A stretch of 64,000 nt of DNA, taken from Trichoderma breve. Its lineage: Eukaryota; Ascomycota; Sordariomycetes; Hypocreales; Hypocreaceae. Under the pieces are notes generated by a model. It saw nothing but the letters and a program-made list of their open reading frames with translations, was not told where the DNA came from and did no database searches. Numbering within the stretch: position 1 is the stretch's first letter; each line of letters begins with the position of its first letter. Positions 12,058 through 23,393 of this stretch are shown piece by piece. The stretch is taken from assembly GCF_028502605.1 (NCBI RefSeq), contig NC_079233.1, forward strand, positions 4,278,001 to 4,342,000, written 5' to 3'. Position numbers and translations under genes: made by a program.

Positions 12058-12252
12058 TTAGTCACGGCCATAGTAGGTGGCTGAAATATGTCTATAGCAT
12101 TGGGTCGTAATGGTTCCGTTACTGTGGAGTTTGAAGTGATTGGTGGGGATAGTTGCCCATGAGTTGTGAGGATGCCAACTTGCTTGATAAGCTAGGCTAC
12201 GCGTTGTTTGCGTTCTGGGAACGCGGAATGGCTTCATATGGCAAGCTTTCAT
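12058..12252 (-). CDS. Possible orphan exon or small protein
   Basis: A 64-codon minus-strand frame begins MKACHMKPFR and ends ISATYYGRD-stop. It is preceded by an acceptor-like TTACAG. The C terminus is echoed 115 bp downstream by ATYYGCD-stop, which hints at a duplicated coding end. It is too short and without homology I can recognise, so this is a tentative call. Confidence 0.2.
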   Translation of the reverse strand: MKACHMKPFRVPRTQTTRSLAYQASWHPHNSWATIPTNHFKLHSNGTITTQCYRHISATYYGRD

Positions 12253-12325
12253 AAGCTGTAATTAAAAATCAAGGAAATTAAATGGCTCACAGAAGCATTG
12301 CTTTACAGCAGAACTCCGTAAAGGA

Positions 12326-12333
12326 TATAAATA
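12326..12333 (+). promoter_or_regulatory. TATA-like box upstream of NmrA-type gene
   Basis: TATAAATA lies about 135 nt upstream of the ATG at 12468, a plausible core promoter distance given a 5' leader. Confidence 0.45.
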
Positions 12334-12467
12334 GCCAAATACCCCAAGCGACATGCCTATCCATATCGTTTCCATCAATCTTTATTTTAATCAAATCTCA
12401 AAATTTCGGACATCTCTATTTCAGTGTGATACACGGCACGATACTTTCGCCTATAAGAGAAACAAAA

Positions 12468-13367
12468 ATGGCTTTAAGAGTTGCGGTAGCTGGTGCTACT
12501 GGAGATTTAGGAGTTCCCATTGTAAATGCTCTCCTGGCGGCAGGCTACCGTGTGACAGCCCTTACACGGGAGGGCAGCAATAACGCCTCAAAACTCCCAA
12601 CCAATTCAAATTTATCCATCACTGAAGTTGACTACTCCTCAGTGCAATCTCTGACAGCTGCTCTCAGAGACCATACAGTCGTCGTCTCTACTCTTACCTC
12701 TACATTCGTTGACGACCAAAATCCTCTCATCGATGGTGCGATTGCTGCTGGGGTTACAAGATTCATTCCTTCAGAATTTGGCAGCGATGTCACTCATCCT
12801 AAACGCAACGCATTACCTGTGTTTGAAGGCAAGGTTAAGACGCACGAGTATCTCAAGATTGCTGCAGCTCAGAATCTGGGCTTCACTTACACGGTGATAT
12901 GCACCGGAGCCTTCTTGGACTGGGGTCTTCATGGCTTCCTGATAAATGTTCCTGCACATACTGCCACTATTTACAATGGTGGCAACATCCCATGTTCGGC
13001 TACCAATCTCGATACGATTGGCAAAGCCATCGTCGGAGTTATTCAGCACCTTCCTGAGACAACTAACCGTCCGGTCTATATTCAGGATACTGTCTTTACA
13101 CAAAACCAATTAATTCAGTACGCTCAAGAGAAGGACGGTATTCCATGGAAGCTCACGCATAAATCTACTGAGAAAATGTATGCCGATTCTATGGCGGAAG
13201 TGGCAAAGGGAAACAACGATTGGTTGGTCCTGCAGGACTTTGTTTTTAGCGCTTGTTTTGGAGAGGGATATGGTAGTGATATCTCCCATCTCTTAGATAA
13301 TGAGCTTCTAGGAGTGAAGGGATTGACAGATGCTGAGGTTAGAGCACTTGTTGAGAGCCTGTTGTAA
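12468..13367 (+). CDS. NmrA-like / isoflavone-reductase-like NAD(P)-binding oxidoreductase
   Basis: A single exon encodes 299 aa. The ATG at 12468 (context aaaaATGGC) is chosen because it places the Rossmann motif GATGDLG at residues 9-15; the longer upstream frame adds an unconserved leader. RFIPSEFGSD and EGKVKTHEYL match the NmrA/PCBER family, in which the Lys takes part in catalysis or substrate contact. The family includes NADPH-dependent reductases of phenolic compounds and redox-sensing regulators such as NmrA. The retained lysine and typical length favour an enzyme. It is probably cytosolic and the substrate is unknown. It lies between the alcohol dehydrogenase and a secreted esterase gene. 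Confidence 0.85.
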   Translation: MALRVAVAGATGDLGVPIVNALLAAGYRVTALTREGSNNASKLPTNSNLSITEVDYSSVQSLTAALRDHTVVVSTLTSTFVDDQNPLIDGAIAAGVTRFIPSEFGSDVTHPKRNALPVFEGKVKTHEYLKIAAAQNLGFTYTVICTGAFLDWGLHGFLINVPAHTATIYNGGNIPCSATNLDTIGKAIVGVIQHLPETTNRPVYIQDTVFTQNQLIQYAQEKDGIPWKLTHKSTEKMYADSMAEVAKGNNDWLVLQDFVFSACFGEGYGSDISHLLDNELLGVKGLTDAEVRALVESLL

Positions 13368-13711
13368 CACATCCCAGTCACAATAAGTATGTTGGTGGAG
13401 CAGAAATGGGCTGGGAAATACTCCCGGTGTGAAAATACTCATGTTTATTTTACCAATGTGAATGCGCGGATAATTAGAAAGTTTTAAATCTTAATCGTAT
13501 CAATATTTGGCCAATATTCCGTTTGCTGTGTGGGCAAAACTTGTTACAGTATTGTTTTGTTGTCTCTTGAAGGACGCATCGTCTTTGAGAGCTGATCTCT
13601 TAAAAAGTATCGGCAATTATAACCACATGCTTCTCAAAGCATCAAAATACAATATTATTTAATCAAATTCCATTAATTATTTATAAACATAACGAACTTT
13701 ATGCTATGTGT
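13368..13711. other. Convergent 3' intergenic region
   Basis: AT-rich spacer between the convergent NmrA-like and esterase genes. It probably holds both 3' UTRs. No gene seen. Confidence 0.5.
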
Positions 13712-14801
13712 TCAAGCTGCAGGGCGGGTAAATCTCATAAAAAAGTTCGTAACAAGAGTTGTAGCGGAGATGTGGGTTGGCAAGTCGCCAGCAGCTATTT
13801 GAGAAAAGTTGATATCAGGCGAAGCCCAGTCATGCTCTAAATACCAAATATGTTAGTCAATGGGACTTATATAAACAACTTGGACAGCATGGATTGGATC
13901 ATACTCTGGTCATCGGTCTTGTAATGCTCAATAACAGCTTCTTGGCCATCGCAAGTCCAGCTGAGGTGATGCACATCGTTGTCGAACAAATCTTCTTGCT
14001 GGTATTGCTCATCACATTGGTTCCTCTCCGCCCACCGGTTAAGCCTGTATTTTCTCAAGCATTAGCAACCGACTCAGCCTAAATTACGAGACTAAACGTG
14101 GTAACTCACCAGTTCGGAATGGAAGGCTCGATGCCACCCTCGCCCTCACCACCATCATATTTTACATCAGTGTCCGCGCCTCCATGGATCTCAAGGATCG
14201 GCATAGGCACGCGAGCCGGCTGGCAGTCAAGATAGTTTGCGTCGTTATTGGTGTAGAAGGAGCCAGACCCAGGCGCAAAAGCAGCAAACTCGCCACCAAC
14301 AGTAGCGTTGCAGGCAATAGTGTCAACGAAGCCTCCGCCAATAGACAAGCCAGTAGCATAGATTCGAGCACTGTCAATACAAAAGTTCTGCCTCAAGTCG
14401 ACCAGCAGGTCCCAAACAAATTGCAGGTCTTGTTCGATTGTCGCTTCGGAATAGTTGGCTCCAGCCCAAGCACCGCCTAGCCCATCTGGATACACCATGA
14501 TCTTGTCGCCTGTAAACTGCGAAGAATCGAAACCGGTGTCTGCCTCGAAGAAGAGGCCAATGCTACTGGAGCCATGAAAGCCTAGGATGGTTGGGTATTT
14601 ATTATTCGCATCGTAGCTCGAGGGTACATGTATCAAATAGCTACGGTCCACGCCGCCTGATTGAACATTGCGGGGTTGAGGGATGCCGTTGAACAAGTGA
14701 GACTTGCCACAGCCAGACGTATCACCGCCAGAGTACGGCGTAGCAGCCGATACACAAGCAGTGAATAGCGCGAGGATACTAAATCTCGTAGCCTTCACCA
14801 T
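13712..14801 (-). CDS. Secreted CE1-like esterase (feruloyl esterase B / PHB-depolymerase type)
   Basis: Three exons (14801-14110, 14044-13905, 13836-13712) give 318 aa. An N-terminal signal peptide of about 18-19 residues (MVKATRFSILALF...) is followed by GCGK, then LGFHGSSS for the oxyanion region. The nucleophile Ser153 lies in GLSIGGG, an acidic residue in GGADTDVKY and His in KHDW near the end, which completes a Ser-Asp-His triad. The last exon is not apparent from a single reading frame and was recovered by splicing (donor gtatga, acceptor ttag). Homologous enzymes release ferulic or related acids from plant cell walls. There is no cellulose-binding module. Extracellular action is likely, with feruloyl or acetyl ester substrates by inference. 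Confidence 0.85.
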
Positions 14802-15674
14802 TGTGGATGTGTGGATTCTTAACTCGATCGCGGTAATGGGCCAGCCGCTCTACTTCATATATAAATGCACCCATTTCTCTCGCTTCTATCTACCTAGCCT
14901 TTGAGGTAATTTTCGGTTCCATCAATACCGGAGAACATTCACGTGTCAGGTACAGAGTTCCAACGAGTATACGAGCTACACCGAACTAGGTGGATAGAAT
15001 TCACATCTAAAGCACTAATTAGGAAGGTATTGGGTTTCACGAGGCCATCACCGTTCCACGCGCCTTAATCATGCTTTGTAATTTAGATATCGCTGAGACA
15101 TCTTTTAGCATATCACCTGCGGCGAATCACGATGTACTGGATTTTCCAGACTACAACCTAACACAAGGTTCAACTGATCCAAGAAAGGGTTTTTTTTTTT
15201 TTTTTTTTTTTCTTTTCTCAATAATGTTTAATGTGTCAAAGTTTAAATAATCTTGGGCGGAGTCTTGGCTTTTCCCGTCCAAATTCGGTTCTTTTCACCG
15301 CCGCTTGTTTCATCTGAAACGAATCACTCGGCGCAATCAGTAGCATTTTGATTGGCCCGATCGCGTAGATATCACAAACGTCTTTTATTTATTTATTTTC
15401 CCAAAGCACCTATGTGGCGTTGAGGTCACTCCACGCGCTTCCTGGCCTAGGTACCTTATGATGTGCAGGATCAGCATATCCTGGAACGTATGACTGGTCG
15501 ACTGTACATCATTGTGCGGAAGTCATTACAACCGTGATTGTATTAGGGTAACATGCGTATACAAGTATTAATTTAGGAGCTAGATTGCTAAGACAATATC
15601 GGTAACTACATGTACTGGTTGAATCAGGTAGGAACCCGTGGCGCCTATGCTTTGGTAAATGCGCAGGTCATCTT
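14802..15674. other. Intergenic with poly(T) tract
   Basis: Promoter of the esterase gene and 3' region of the aminopeptidase gene. It includes a homopolymer T tract at 15190-15211. No gene seen. Confidence 0.5.
15190..15211. repeat. Poly(T) tract, 22 nt
   Basis: An uninterrupted run of 22 T. No target-site duplication or coding remnant was seen beside it, so it is recorded only as a simple repeat. Confidence 0.9.
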
Positions 15675-17288
15675 TTACCTCCACTTGTTATCCCAGCCAG
15701 CCTGCTCAATGACAAAGGCAATGGCAAGCTCAGAGAATCGAGCCATGTGCTGAGACAAAATTAGCAAATTTATTCGTAAAAGCGGACAAGGGACACCAAC
15801 CTCAAGGGAGAAAACTCCAGCATCATCATCAACGTGCATTGTGTCCTTTTCCGTATGAATATAAGGATCATAGTCGCCGACCGAAGGGTTGCCCTCAGAC
15901 GCAAAAGCAGCAGGATATCCGAGCTGCGTATACGACATATAATCCGAACCAGCACCGCTGATCTCGTTAGCCACTTCATCATACAAAAGGCGCACAACAC
16001 CAGGAAGTAACAGAGTTCTAAACTTACCTAGGCAGCGTAAAGACGTTGGCAGGGATGGAAATATACTCCTTAGCCAAGTCTGCGGCCCAGCTTGTTAGCG
16101 GGGCGTCTGCTTCAGTCTCGATGAATCCGATGGATTCTGTCGCGTTTTTGGCAATAAATGCAGTCATGTCCTTGGTGACGTGTTAGTGAAACTGTAATGA
16201 CTGACGACAGTATGTTCCAAAAATACTCACAAACTCCATCATGGCACCAATCCGAGCCCCAGACTCTTTCTTGTATCTCGCAACGGCCTGGCTACCCAAG
16301 AGCCCGCCCTCCTCGGCAGCATACCAGTGGAATTCAACAGGCCCATTAACCGGGATGAACCCGCTCTCTGCCAGAACGCGGAAAGCTTCGAGGATGCTCA
16401 CCGTGCCAGAGCAGTCGTCGTCGGCGCCTGGCGAGGGGAGTAGCGGGAACAGATAATTCATAGAGTCCTGGTGCGCGCCGAGGATGGTCAGTGGCAGTGA
16501 GAAATTTCGCACTTTGGGCTCAAAACGAGCAATGATGGATGATTGAGGGAAAGGGTGAGTAAAAAACTCGAGAGAGATGTGGGTGTGGAATGGTGCATTC
16601 TTGATGATCTAGCAATATTGACATTAGTATGGCGAGTCAGATCGGTATCAGCACGTTTAGACTGAAGTCTACGAGCAAATCATACCTCGGCGATGTGGTT
16701 ATAAAGCCATTGTGAACTTTCCTCGCCAGTGACACTACCAAAGTATCGCGTATAATAGCCTGTCATATGTTCAAGAACATCGTGCATCTTCTCAGTAGAT
16801 ACCCGGGGCAGCAATGACTTGACCAGGCGCTGGTGAGAAAGTTTGGGCAAGTCTGCGTGGTAGAATTAGCAACATTGAATAGACGTCAAACTAATTGCAT
16901 AGGCAGCGCATCCATCCGACTTACGGGCTTCACCGGCGAGCGCATGAACTTGCTCTTTGTAAAAGTCTTCGTGGTCAGTAATATCGGTAAACTTCTTGCC
17001 CTTGCGCTTGAGGCGCAGTTTGTCACCCTCTGTTAACCATTGAGCGCTTGGCTCTCCAAACACGTGAAGGAGGCGTGGTTGAGCCAGCGCTTCAGCAGCC
17101 TCAGGATGAAGCGAAACGAACGCGTCAACAGGATCTGGGTGCTTCTCCAAAGCAGCGAGAATAGCTGGATCAACTTGATGATGCTTGGTTGAAGCGGTGA
17201 GATGGATTTGCGCGTCTTGGGACGCGGAACAAGCGGCGAAGAAGCTCGCGCTCAAGAGCAGCGAGCTCGTGCAGATTGACTTCAGCAT
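15675..17288 (-). CDS. Secreted M28 zinc aminopeptidase
   Basis: Six exons (17288-16925, 16852-16686, 16608-16231, 16170-16028, 15957-15801, 15749-15675) give 427 aa. A signal peptide (MLKSICTSSLLLSASFF) is followed by a propeptide-like region. Zinc and catalytic residues of family M28 are all visible: GAHQDSMN (His and catalytic Asp), PGADDDCSG (bridging Asp), AAEEGGLLGS (catalytic Glu and zinc Glu), IETEAD (Asp) and HTEKDTMH (His). This matches fungal leucine-aminopeptidase-type enzymes that trim N-terminal residues from extracellular peptides. The donor after FTLP and the acceptor at 15957 are inferred from frame. Confidence 0.9.
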
Positions 17289-17845
17289 CGCGGCGGTTGA
17301 GTCTTCTCAGCACTTTCTGAAACGTGAGAGAGACAGTGTACAAAAGTGTCAACGTAAAGACGCTTCACCGTCAAAATATTGCGAGCGTTCAAAGAAGCTA
17401 TGTATGAGTCTGAATCCGTGAACCTGAACCATCGCAAACCCCACTTCCCACGGCGGAGTTGATCCTACAGGCTAACTAACCCCGGGTTCTGTACCCCAAG
17501 ATAAGAGCCCCGGTCGTTAAATAGTGACAGTAAAGAGGTTGTGCGTACTCCGTATTCGCCGGAGCCTAAAGAAAGAATATTTAATGAGGAGTAGAGCAAA
17601 AGTTACAACTTCATCTGGGAATTATTCTGATACGTTAATGTTTTACTTGCCCGAGATCCGATATCATGTTCTCTTCATTGCGATGATAAGCCAACTAAGG
17701 GAAAAGAGCCGGAGCCGGAGTTACAGTACTTGGCTACAGATGAAAATACGAGTGTCGAAGCCACGAGCTTTACAAGTGCTACTTAGCATTGTACCCTTTG
17801 GTAAATCTTTATAGGCTCACGCATCTCAATTTTCACGATAAATGA
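17289..17845. other. Intergenic, no gene seen
   Basis: Upstream region of the aminopeptidase gene and 3' region of the membrane protein gene. The 96-codon plus-strand frame at 17524-17814 has no recognisable feature. Confidence 0.45.
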
Positions 17846-19439
17846 CTACACATATCCGCCATCTCTCGTTCTGTTAGCCCTTATATCGATGGGCTCCCAC
17901 GAATGCACGTATCCTTGCATCCGGCGACTGTTATCATAACTTTCTCTTCTGTCGGATATCGTCTGCGTGATGACAGTGGATACCGGAATGACGTGTCTAT
18001 CATCCCCGCGAGGCCATTCATGTAGTTGCTGCTGCGAGGATGATGTTGAAACTTTTGGAAGCTTATACTGGTCATGCTCTTGCTCACTATTCCTAGGAGT
18101 TTCTTTTCCATCGTTTGTGATGTATCCTTTCGACCTCGACGACGAGTGTCTTGAGCGGAGAAGTGACATCGATCGAATTGAGGAGTATAGCCTGCTCTGA
18201 GAGAATATTTTCAGCCACCAGGCGTATATACCTGGGGTACAGCTGACAATGATAGTTCCAAAAGTGTCGATATATCTATGAGACTTTAGCATACTCCACT
18301 TGAAACCCGCAACACCATTATAGACTTACGCGGTGATGGACACATTCGCCCCGTTCCAAGTCGGATCAGTAGAACTCCTGAAGACAACAATCCTATAAGC
18401 AAGTCCAACTGAGCTTGTAACAATGATACTGAATATTATGTCCCTTGTTAGAATTCGACCAAATTGTTCTGCTAAAAGATAGTGGGGAGAAATTTGACAC
18501 GTACGCGAAGCCGATGAGAAACACGATGATAAGACCATGTTTCTTTTTCTTATCCATCTTCAAGTTGGCGATGATGGGAAATGGCAGGACAAAGATGGCT
18601 ATGTCAATCACCAAAATGCAAACGCCCACAGCTACAGTGACTGGAGCGCCTGTAGCACATCTCGCCATGAGTTTGCTATCCCAAATGTCGTGTCCGTGGG
18701 GAACGCAGAGCACAGCGAAGAGCCCTGCATGAGTGATCGAGCCCATGGAGAGCAAGATTAGGAGCACAAAACAAGCGTTACGAACCCATCGAAGGCTACC
18801 GAAGATTCTGAGGAAAAATGCCAGGATAGATGCCTTTGCAAGCCAATTGCCCGCAGCGCCAAAGAACTGAGATACGACATGCCTCTATGAAGACAGTTAT
18901 TGTTAGTATAACCCATATAGTTCTATTTAGATGAATGCATACCTTTAGAACCCAGGGTGTAATGACGCTCACAGGTAGATCCCATGCATGCTTTCCAAGT
19001 CCTCTTCCAAAATCTTATGGTAGAGAGTATGAAGGTAAGCGCTGTATTCATGATGCAAAGGACATAATAGAAGGATAGATGATGTGACTATGTTGACTTA
19101 CTAGCCGTAAGTAGTCCCCAGTAGACGAGCACACACATCTCTGCTCCCAAGCAAAAGCCTGAAGGTCAATATTAGCGAATATTGTTTGTGTAATAGTGGT
19201 TTGAGCTACGAATTAACAACATTATTCTTACAGTCATCAAGAAATAGGCGCCCGACGTTTTTGCAACTCGCATAGATACGAACTGCGACAAAGATGATGC
19301 TCAGCGAAATGATGACCGCGCCGATGGATAGATTTGCCGTTTCCAACGACTGGCCACCTACGAAGTTTGGTGGACTTCCATCTGGGTTTGGGGATAATGG
19401 TAGCTTCGAAAAGTCAATATCTCCTTGGGAAATAGCCAT
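17846..19439 (-). CDS. Pth11-like / rhodopsin-domain integral membrane protein
   Basis: Six exons total 414 aa: 19439-19232, two short exons of 57 and 71 nt, 18884-18505, 18428-18330, 18275-17846. About seven hydrophobic helices are apparent: LSIGAVIISLSIIFVAV, CVLVYWGLL, VVSQFFGAAGNWL, CFVLLILLSMG, VGVCILVIDIAIFVLPF, GLIIVFLIGF and TFGTIIVSCTPGIYAWW. The pattern of conserved GNWLAK, FFLRIFG and LPFPII fits the fungal rhodopsin-like integral membrane family that includes Pth11-related receptors. The cytosolic C-terminal tail is long, polar and Ser-rich. There is no CFEM domain. A role in sensing at the plasma membrane is inferred from the family, and the ligand is unknown. Confidence 0.8.
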
Positions 19440-20375
19440 CCTTGCAGAATTCTAACAAAAAGTCAACACTCCAATGTCGCTAAGCTCGAGGATGGAGCAG
19501 CAGGATGGAGATAATGTTTCCTGGTATTTCTGGAATACTGGAAACATTTCTATGAACAGCAGACATACAGTACTTGGGGTAGGCCAGAATATCCTAAAAC
19601 TTGCTAAGGGCGATTTGGCTACCAACACGTTCCCATGATGCAGGAAGGAATCTTGGCGTAAGACTCTCTAAGACAGTGCGACGCTGCGCCATGCCTCATG
19701 GAGTGGGACACCGCATGTATTTCGGACGTCAATCACGCCTCTTCGTGTTTTTGTCTCACTTGAAGTTTGTACGAAGTAAGCTTGATCCAGATCCTTCTGT
19801 GTGTATGTAAGGAGAAGGGCGGCATTTGGTTTGAAGGCATTTTTCCCTGACCTTTATTTTGTCATCTTCTATCCAAAATGGAAGAGATTTGCTCACGTGG
19901 GAAGAGGACCCAAGGAGGAGCTGAGTGTTACAGCCTTCTTCTGGATAAATTTATCTTGTTGACGTACAAAATCGGCCCTTCATGGACGAATAGGGTTGTT
20001 CATAGTCAAGGTACGGAATACTGATGTGGAATTCAGATCCCATATCCGATCCAAGTGTGCCTTGATGGGAGTCTTGAGACAAACACGTAAGGATCTATCG
20101 ACGGAATCAGGAACATGAGTGTTCCTAAATCCCCTTTGGAGGCAGAATCCAGCCTTGCTCGTCTCAGCTGGTTGCCTCTGTGCAAATTTTGATGATGTGT
20201 CGTCGTAGCGGATGTATCATCTGCTTGGGATATGGCCGGTAATGGATCTCGTTGGGTATAGATATAAAATAAATATTGGATAGCATCTCTCTATAGTAGG
20301 TCAAGAACATACCAACGTTGGTCGTTAGCACTAATTTACAACTCGACTAAATCACGATTTGCACTCTAAACAAGA
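19440..20375. other. Divergent promoter region
   Basis: Intergenic interval between divergently transcribed membrane-protein and P450 genes. A TATAAAA element at 20263-20269 lies 107 nt before the P450 ATG. No gene seen. Confidence 0.5.
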
Positions 20376-22459
20376 ATGGATCAAGCATTCTATACTGCTT
20401 TCAGTTGCCTCTTTTTAGGCTTACTAATTGCTCCGTCAATTTTCACCCGACATGGGACTAGATGGGACATGAATAAGCCTATCACTTGGCAATTCATGCA
20501 AGGTCTCCTCTCGGCTGCTAAAAAGCGCATTAATTCATGGCTATTTCTTTTCAGGGGGCCATCTATGATCCAAGAGGAATATGACAAAGTCAGACCACTC
20601 TAACGCTACTTATCTTACAATACAACATGGGAATCTAATGAGAATTTTAGTCTAATGGATCTCCATTTTGGATCCAAGCTCCCGAGAATCGCTATTTGGT
20701 AGTGTCATCATGGGATCATATCAAAGAGATCGATGCAGCTCCGGAAGATGTTCTGTCCCTTCAGGCCGCAGCCAAAGAGATCTTGCAGCCACGATACACA
20801 ATGCAAAACTTCAATTGGTTTGATAAGAAGGGTGTAGATGGAACGCCACTCGTGAGGACACTTAGAACGCTACTCACGAACCACCTCCCTGATATCTTAC
20901 CTGATGCTCGGCGGTCTATGTCTGCACTCTTCGATGGTATCCTTGAGTCACACTCGATGGTAAACGGTAAGATGCCGGAGATCTGATGTTGATCGTCATT
21001 AAGGTATATTGCTGACACACTGCGAAGGATCGTACACAACTCCGCTATTCCCCATGGTGATTGAGGCTATCGCACTCACAAATGCAGCTGCTTTCTTCGG
21101 AAAGGGCCTAGGTGCGTAGGATTAAACAGTGTGAACGAACTCACTGTTAACTATCTATTCAACAGCTTGTAACAAAGTGTTCATGAGCGCCGCCATGAAT
21201 TTCATCGAGCAGACGCTTATAACAGCAGAAGTCGTACGAGTGCTTCCCAGCGCCATCGCACCGTAAGAGAATAGATCACATATCAACATATATTCGCTGG
21301 AGCATTTCTAATCCTGATTAATTAGCTTCATTGGAAACCTTCTAGCAAAAAAGCTAGGCGCTGGTAAACTTATTTACGATGCATTAATACCTATTGCGGA
21401 GGAACGGCTGGAAGAGAAAGCGCGAAAAAGTCTTGGACAACCCGTTCCTGAGCATGTGAGTTCTGCTTGTTTAGATCACTGATACACAAACCGTTATGTT
21501 TTATTGACTAATAGGCACAATAGCATGACTGCGTCCAATGGGTTATGGAATGTTCGCCTCGATCAAAACCCTGGTCTGCAGACCGAATAGTTCATGAGTT
21601 AATGGCGCTATGGTTTGGGTCAGTTCATATAACATCAACGGTAAGAGAATGCCCGGTGTATGTAATGCTTCATGCTATGTGTTAAAGCTAATTGCAAACT
21701 CGAGCCAGACTGTTTGCTTCGCACTTCATCATCTTTGTATTCACTCCGAGTATATTGAGCCCTTGCGAAACGAAATTGAAAGCATCGGGTGGGCAAATTT
21801 CGAAAAATCGGGAGGTAAAGCTTTTCCACTGCTTGACAGCTTCATGAAGGAATCTGCCCGAGTGAATCCGGTAGAGTCGGGTAAGCTTTGCAATCAAATA
21901 CCTTCCATATGGCGCGGAAGTAGAACAGAAAATGACAGCTATCTCAGTGAGCTCTCGTCGCATGGCTCTGAAACCATTCGAGCTATCTGACGGCTCCAGA
22001 ATCGAGCCTGGCGAATGGATCTGTACAGCTCCTCGAGGCATGATGGCAGATGCACGCTATTATGCGGATCCGCAAAAGTTCCAAGGCTTTCGCTTTGTTG
22101 ATCCGGATTTGCTCGACAAGAAGCTTTCTGGAATCTCTGGCGATGGCGTTCCACAAGAAACGCCATCCAAATTTACCGACATTACCGACTGGCAGCTTTG
22201 GGGTACAGGGCGTTCGGCGTGGTGAGCAGCGATTTGACTCTGAATTCAAAACTACAGGACCAACACTGACAACTAACGGTGTGCTAGCCCTGGTCGGTTT
22301 TACGCGACCGCTGTCATGAAGACTCTCCTTGCATTGTTCATTACCAAGTACGACATGCAGCTCGAAGATCCCAAGGCTGCCCGATACTTTGCATGGCGCA
22401 CCTTTATTTATCCCTTTGCAAGCACTAAGGTTGTACTCCGCCCTCGTTCTGCTGTGTAA
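20376..22459 (+). CDS. Cytochrome P450 monooxygenase
   Basis: Nine exons give 527 aa: 20376-20588, 20651-20966, 21028-21111, 21166-21262, 21326-21455, 21524-21640, 21709-21880, 21939-22221, 22288-22459. An N-terminal hydrophobic anchor (FSCLFLGLLIAPSIF) suggests ER attachment. The I-helix reads ALWFGSVHITSTT, without the usual acidic residue. The ExxR of helix K is KESARVNP. The heme loop is WGTGRSACPG, with Cys471 assembled across the last intron. This style resembles ent-kaurene-oxidase-like fungal P450s, but family assignment is tentative. Exon 6 must use the acceptor ending at 21523; the nearer AG at 21515 would create a stop. The substrate is unknown and no terpene cyclase or PKS is in the window. 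Confidence 0.9.
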
Positions 22460-22534
22460 CCTTTTTTTCTTTGTCCTGTTTCTTTCTGTCTTTCTTTCTT
22501 TCTTTGTTTCTTTCCTTCTGTCTTTCTTTTTTTC
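22460..22534. repeat. TTTC/TTTG-type low-complexity tract
   Basis: About 75 nt consisting almost wholly of T and C with repeated TTTCT units directly after the P450 stop codon; likely 3' UTR low-complexity sequence. Confidence 0.8.
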
Positions 22535-23000
22535 GGAATACATATTCGCAGGGAATTTGACGGCTAGATGGTACGAGTATTGCAACTGCCTTGAGTGTTT
22601 TTACAGACTAGAATAGAGCCCAATCAAATCTTATAGACGTCGCATTCGTGAAACACTGATACACTGATCACATGGTTCTTTCGGTGCCGCATACCAGAAG
22701 GCGGAGTAAGTGACACAAAATGGTTGGCTCGAGTGAAACATTTGTCTAGTGCCCAAAGGATGCGATGATCCTCCATTGACGGGCCAACAACACATGCGCC
22801 GTTTGCGTGTACGCTGCACATGTCAGCCCGCCCTTTGTGAGACAGTGCAGGCTTCAGTTGTTTTTTTAAATTATCGACGCTTTTTCTCCAGCCACAATCC
22901 TTCTCTTCTCTCTTCCATCCACGGATTTCTACCATCTTAGTGACGTGGGTAGGACAATATTCCCATCATCCATTCTGATCGACAATATCATACGCACATA
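22460..23000. other. Intergenic with pyrimidine-rich tract
   Basis: The 3' flank of the P450 gene begins with a T/C-rich tract, then spacer to the small membrane protein gene. No gene seen. Confidence 0.5.
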
Positions 23001-23393
23001 ATGTTCGAACACTTTGAGTTACGGCACATTATGCCGCTCTTGGTCGCATCTGCCACGACGTTCGGTGGCCTCTGGCCTTTCTGGTCGCCGAAAAACGCCA
23101 TGCTCGAGTTTGGTCTGCCCGAGAGCATTGCCGACTCCCCTGCTGCACAGCCTGTCATGGTGCTTTGCAGCGCACGCACCACCGCTCTCGGCATGCTCAT
23201 GTTTATCTTCTACCAACAGGAGAAACTTGCAGCTGTGGATACCGTTATGGCTGTTATGGGTGCCTACCTGGGCATCGTGGATGGTTACGTGTGCTGGAAG
23301 GAAGGAATGCCAGGCAAGGCTGTGTTTCGTTGTGTCTCGGGAATGGTCATCGCGGGATGGGGATTGATTGGGTTGACGGAAAGTGGCTTCTAG
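23001..23393 (+). CDS. Small four-helix membrane protein, DUF4267-like
   Basis: A single exon of 130 aa starting MFEHFELRHIMP. Four hydrophobic segments are visible, around IMPLLVASATTFGGL, TALGMLMFIFY, VMAVMGAYLGIVDGY and CVSGMVIAGWGLIGL. The arrangement resembles the DUF4267 family of small fungal membrane proteins, which lies next to oxidoreductases in several genomes as I recall. No catalytic motif is identifiable. It lies downstream of, and on the same strand as, the P450 gene. Function unknown. Confidence 0.7.
   Translation: MFEHFELRHIMPLLVASATTFGGLWPFWSPKNAMLEFGLPESIADSPAAQPVMVLCSARTTALGMLMFIFYQQEKLAAVDTVMAVMGAYLGIVDGYVCWKEGMPGKAVFRCVSGMVIAGWGLIGLTESGF

Noticed and set aside
15190..15211. 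Poly(T) tract as a retroelement insertion tail
   Set aside because: No target-site duplication, reverse transcriptase remnant or element body was seen; the 25-T tract at 47858 is likewise isolated.
21507..21523. Apparent stop codon that would make the P450 a pseudogene
   Set aside because: Using the next acceptor (CAATAG/CATGAC) restores the frame and conserved sequence; all nine exons sum to 528 codons.
21983..22585. 200-codon minus-strand frame
   Set aside because: It runs antisense over P450 exons and the pyrimidine tract; its Lys/Glu/Arg-rich part is only the tract read backwards.
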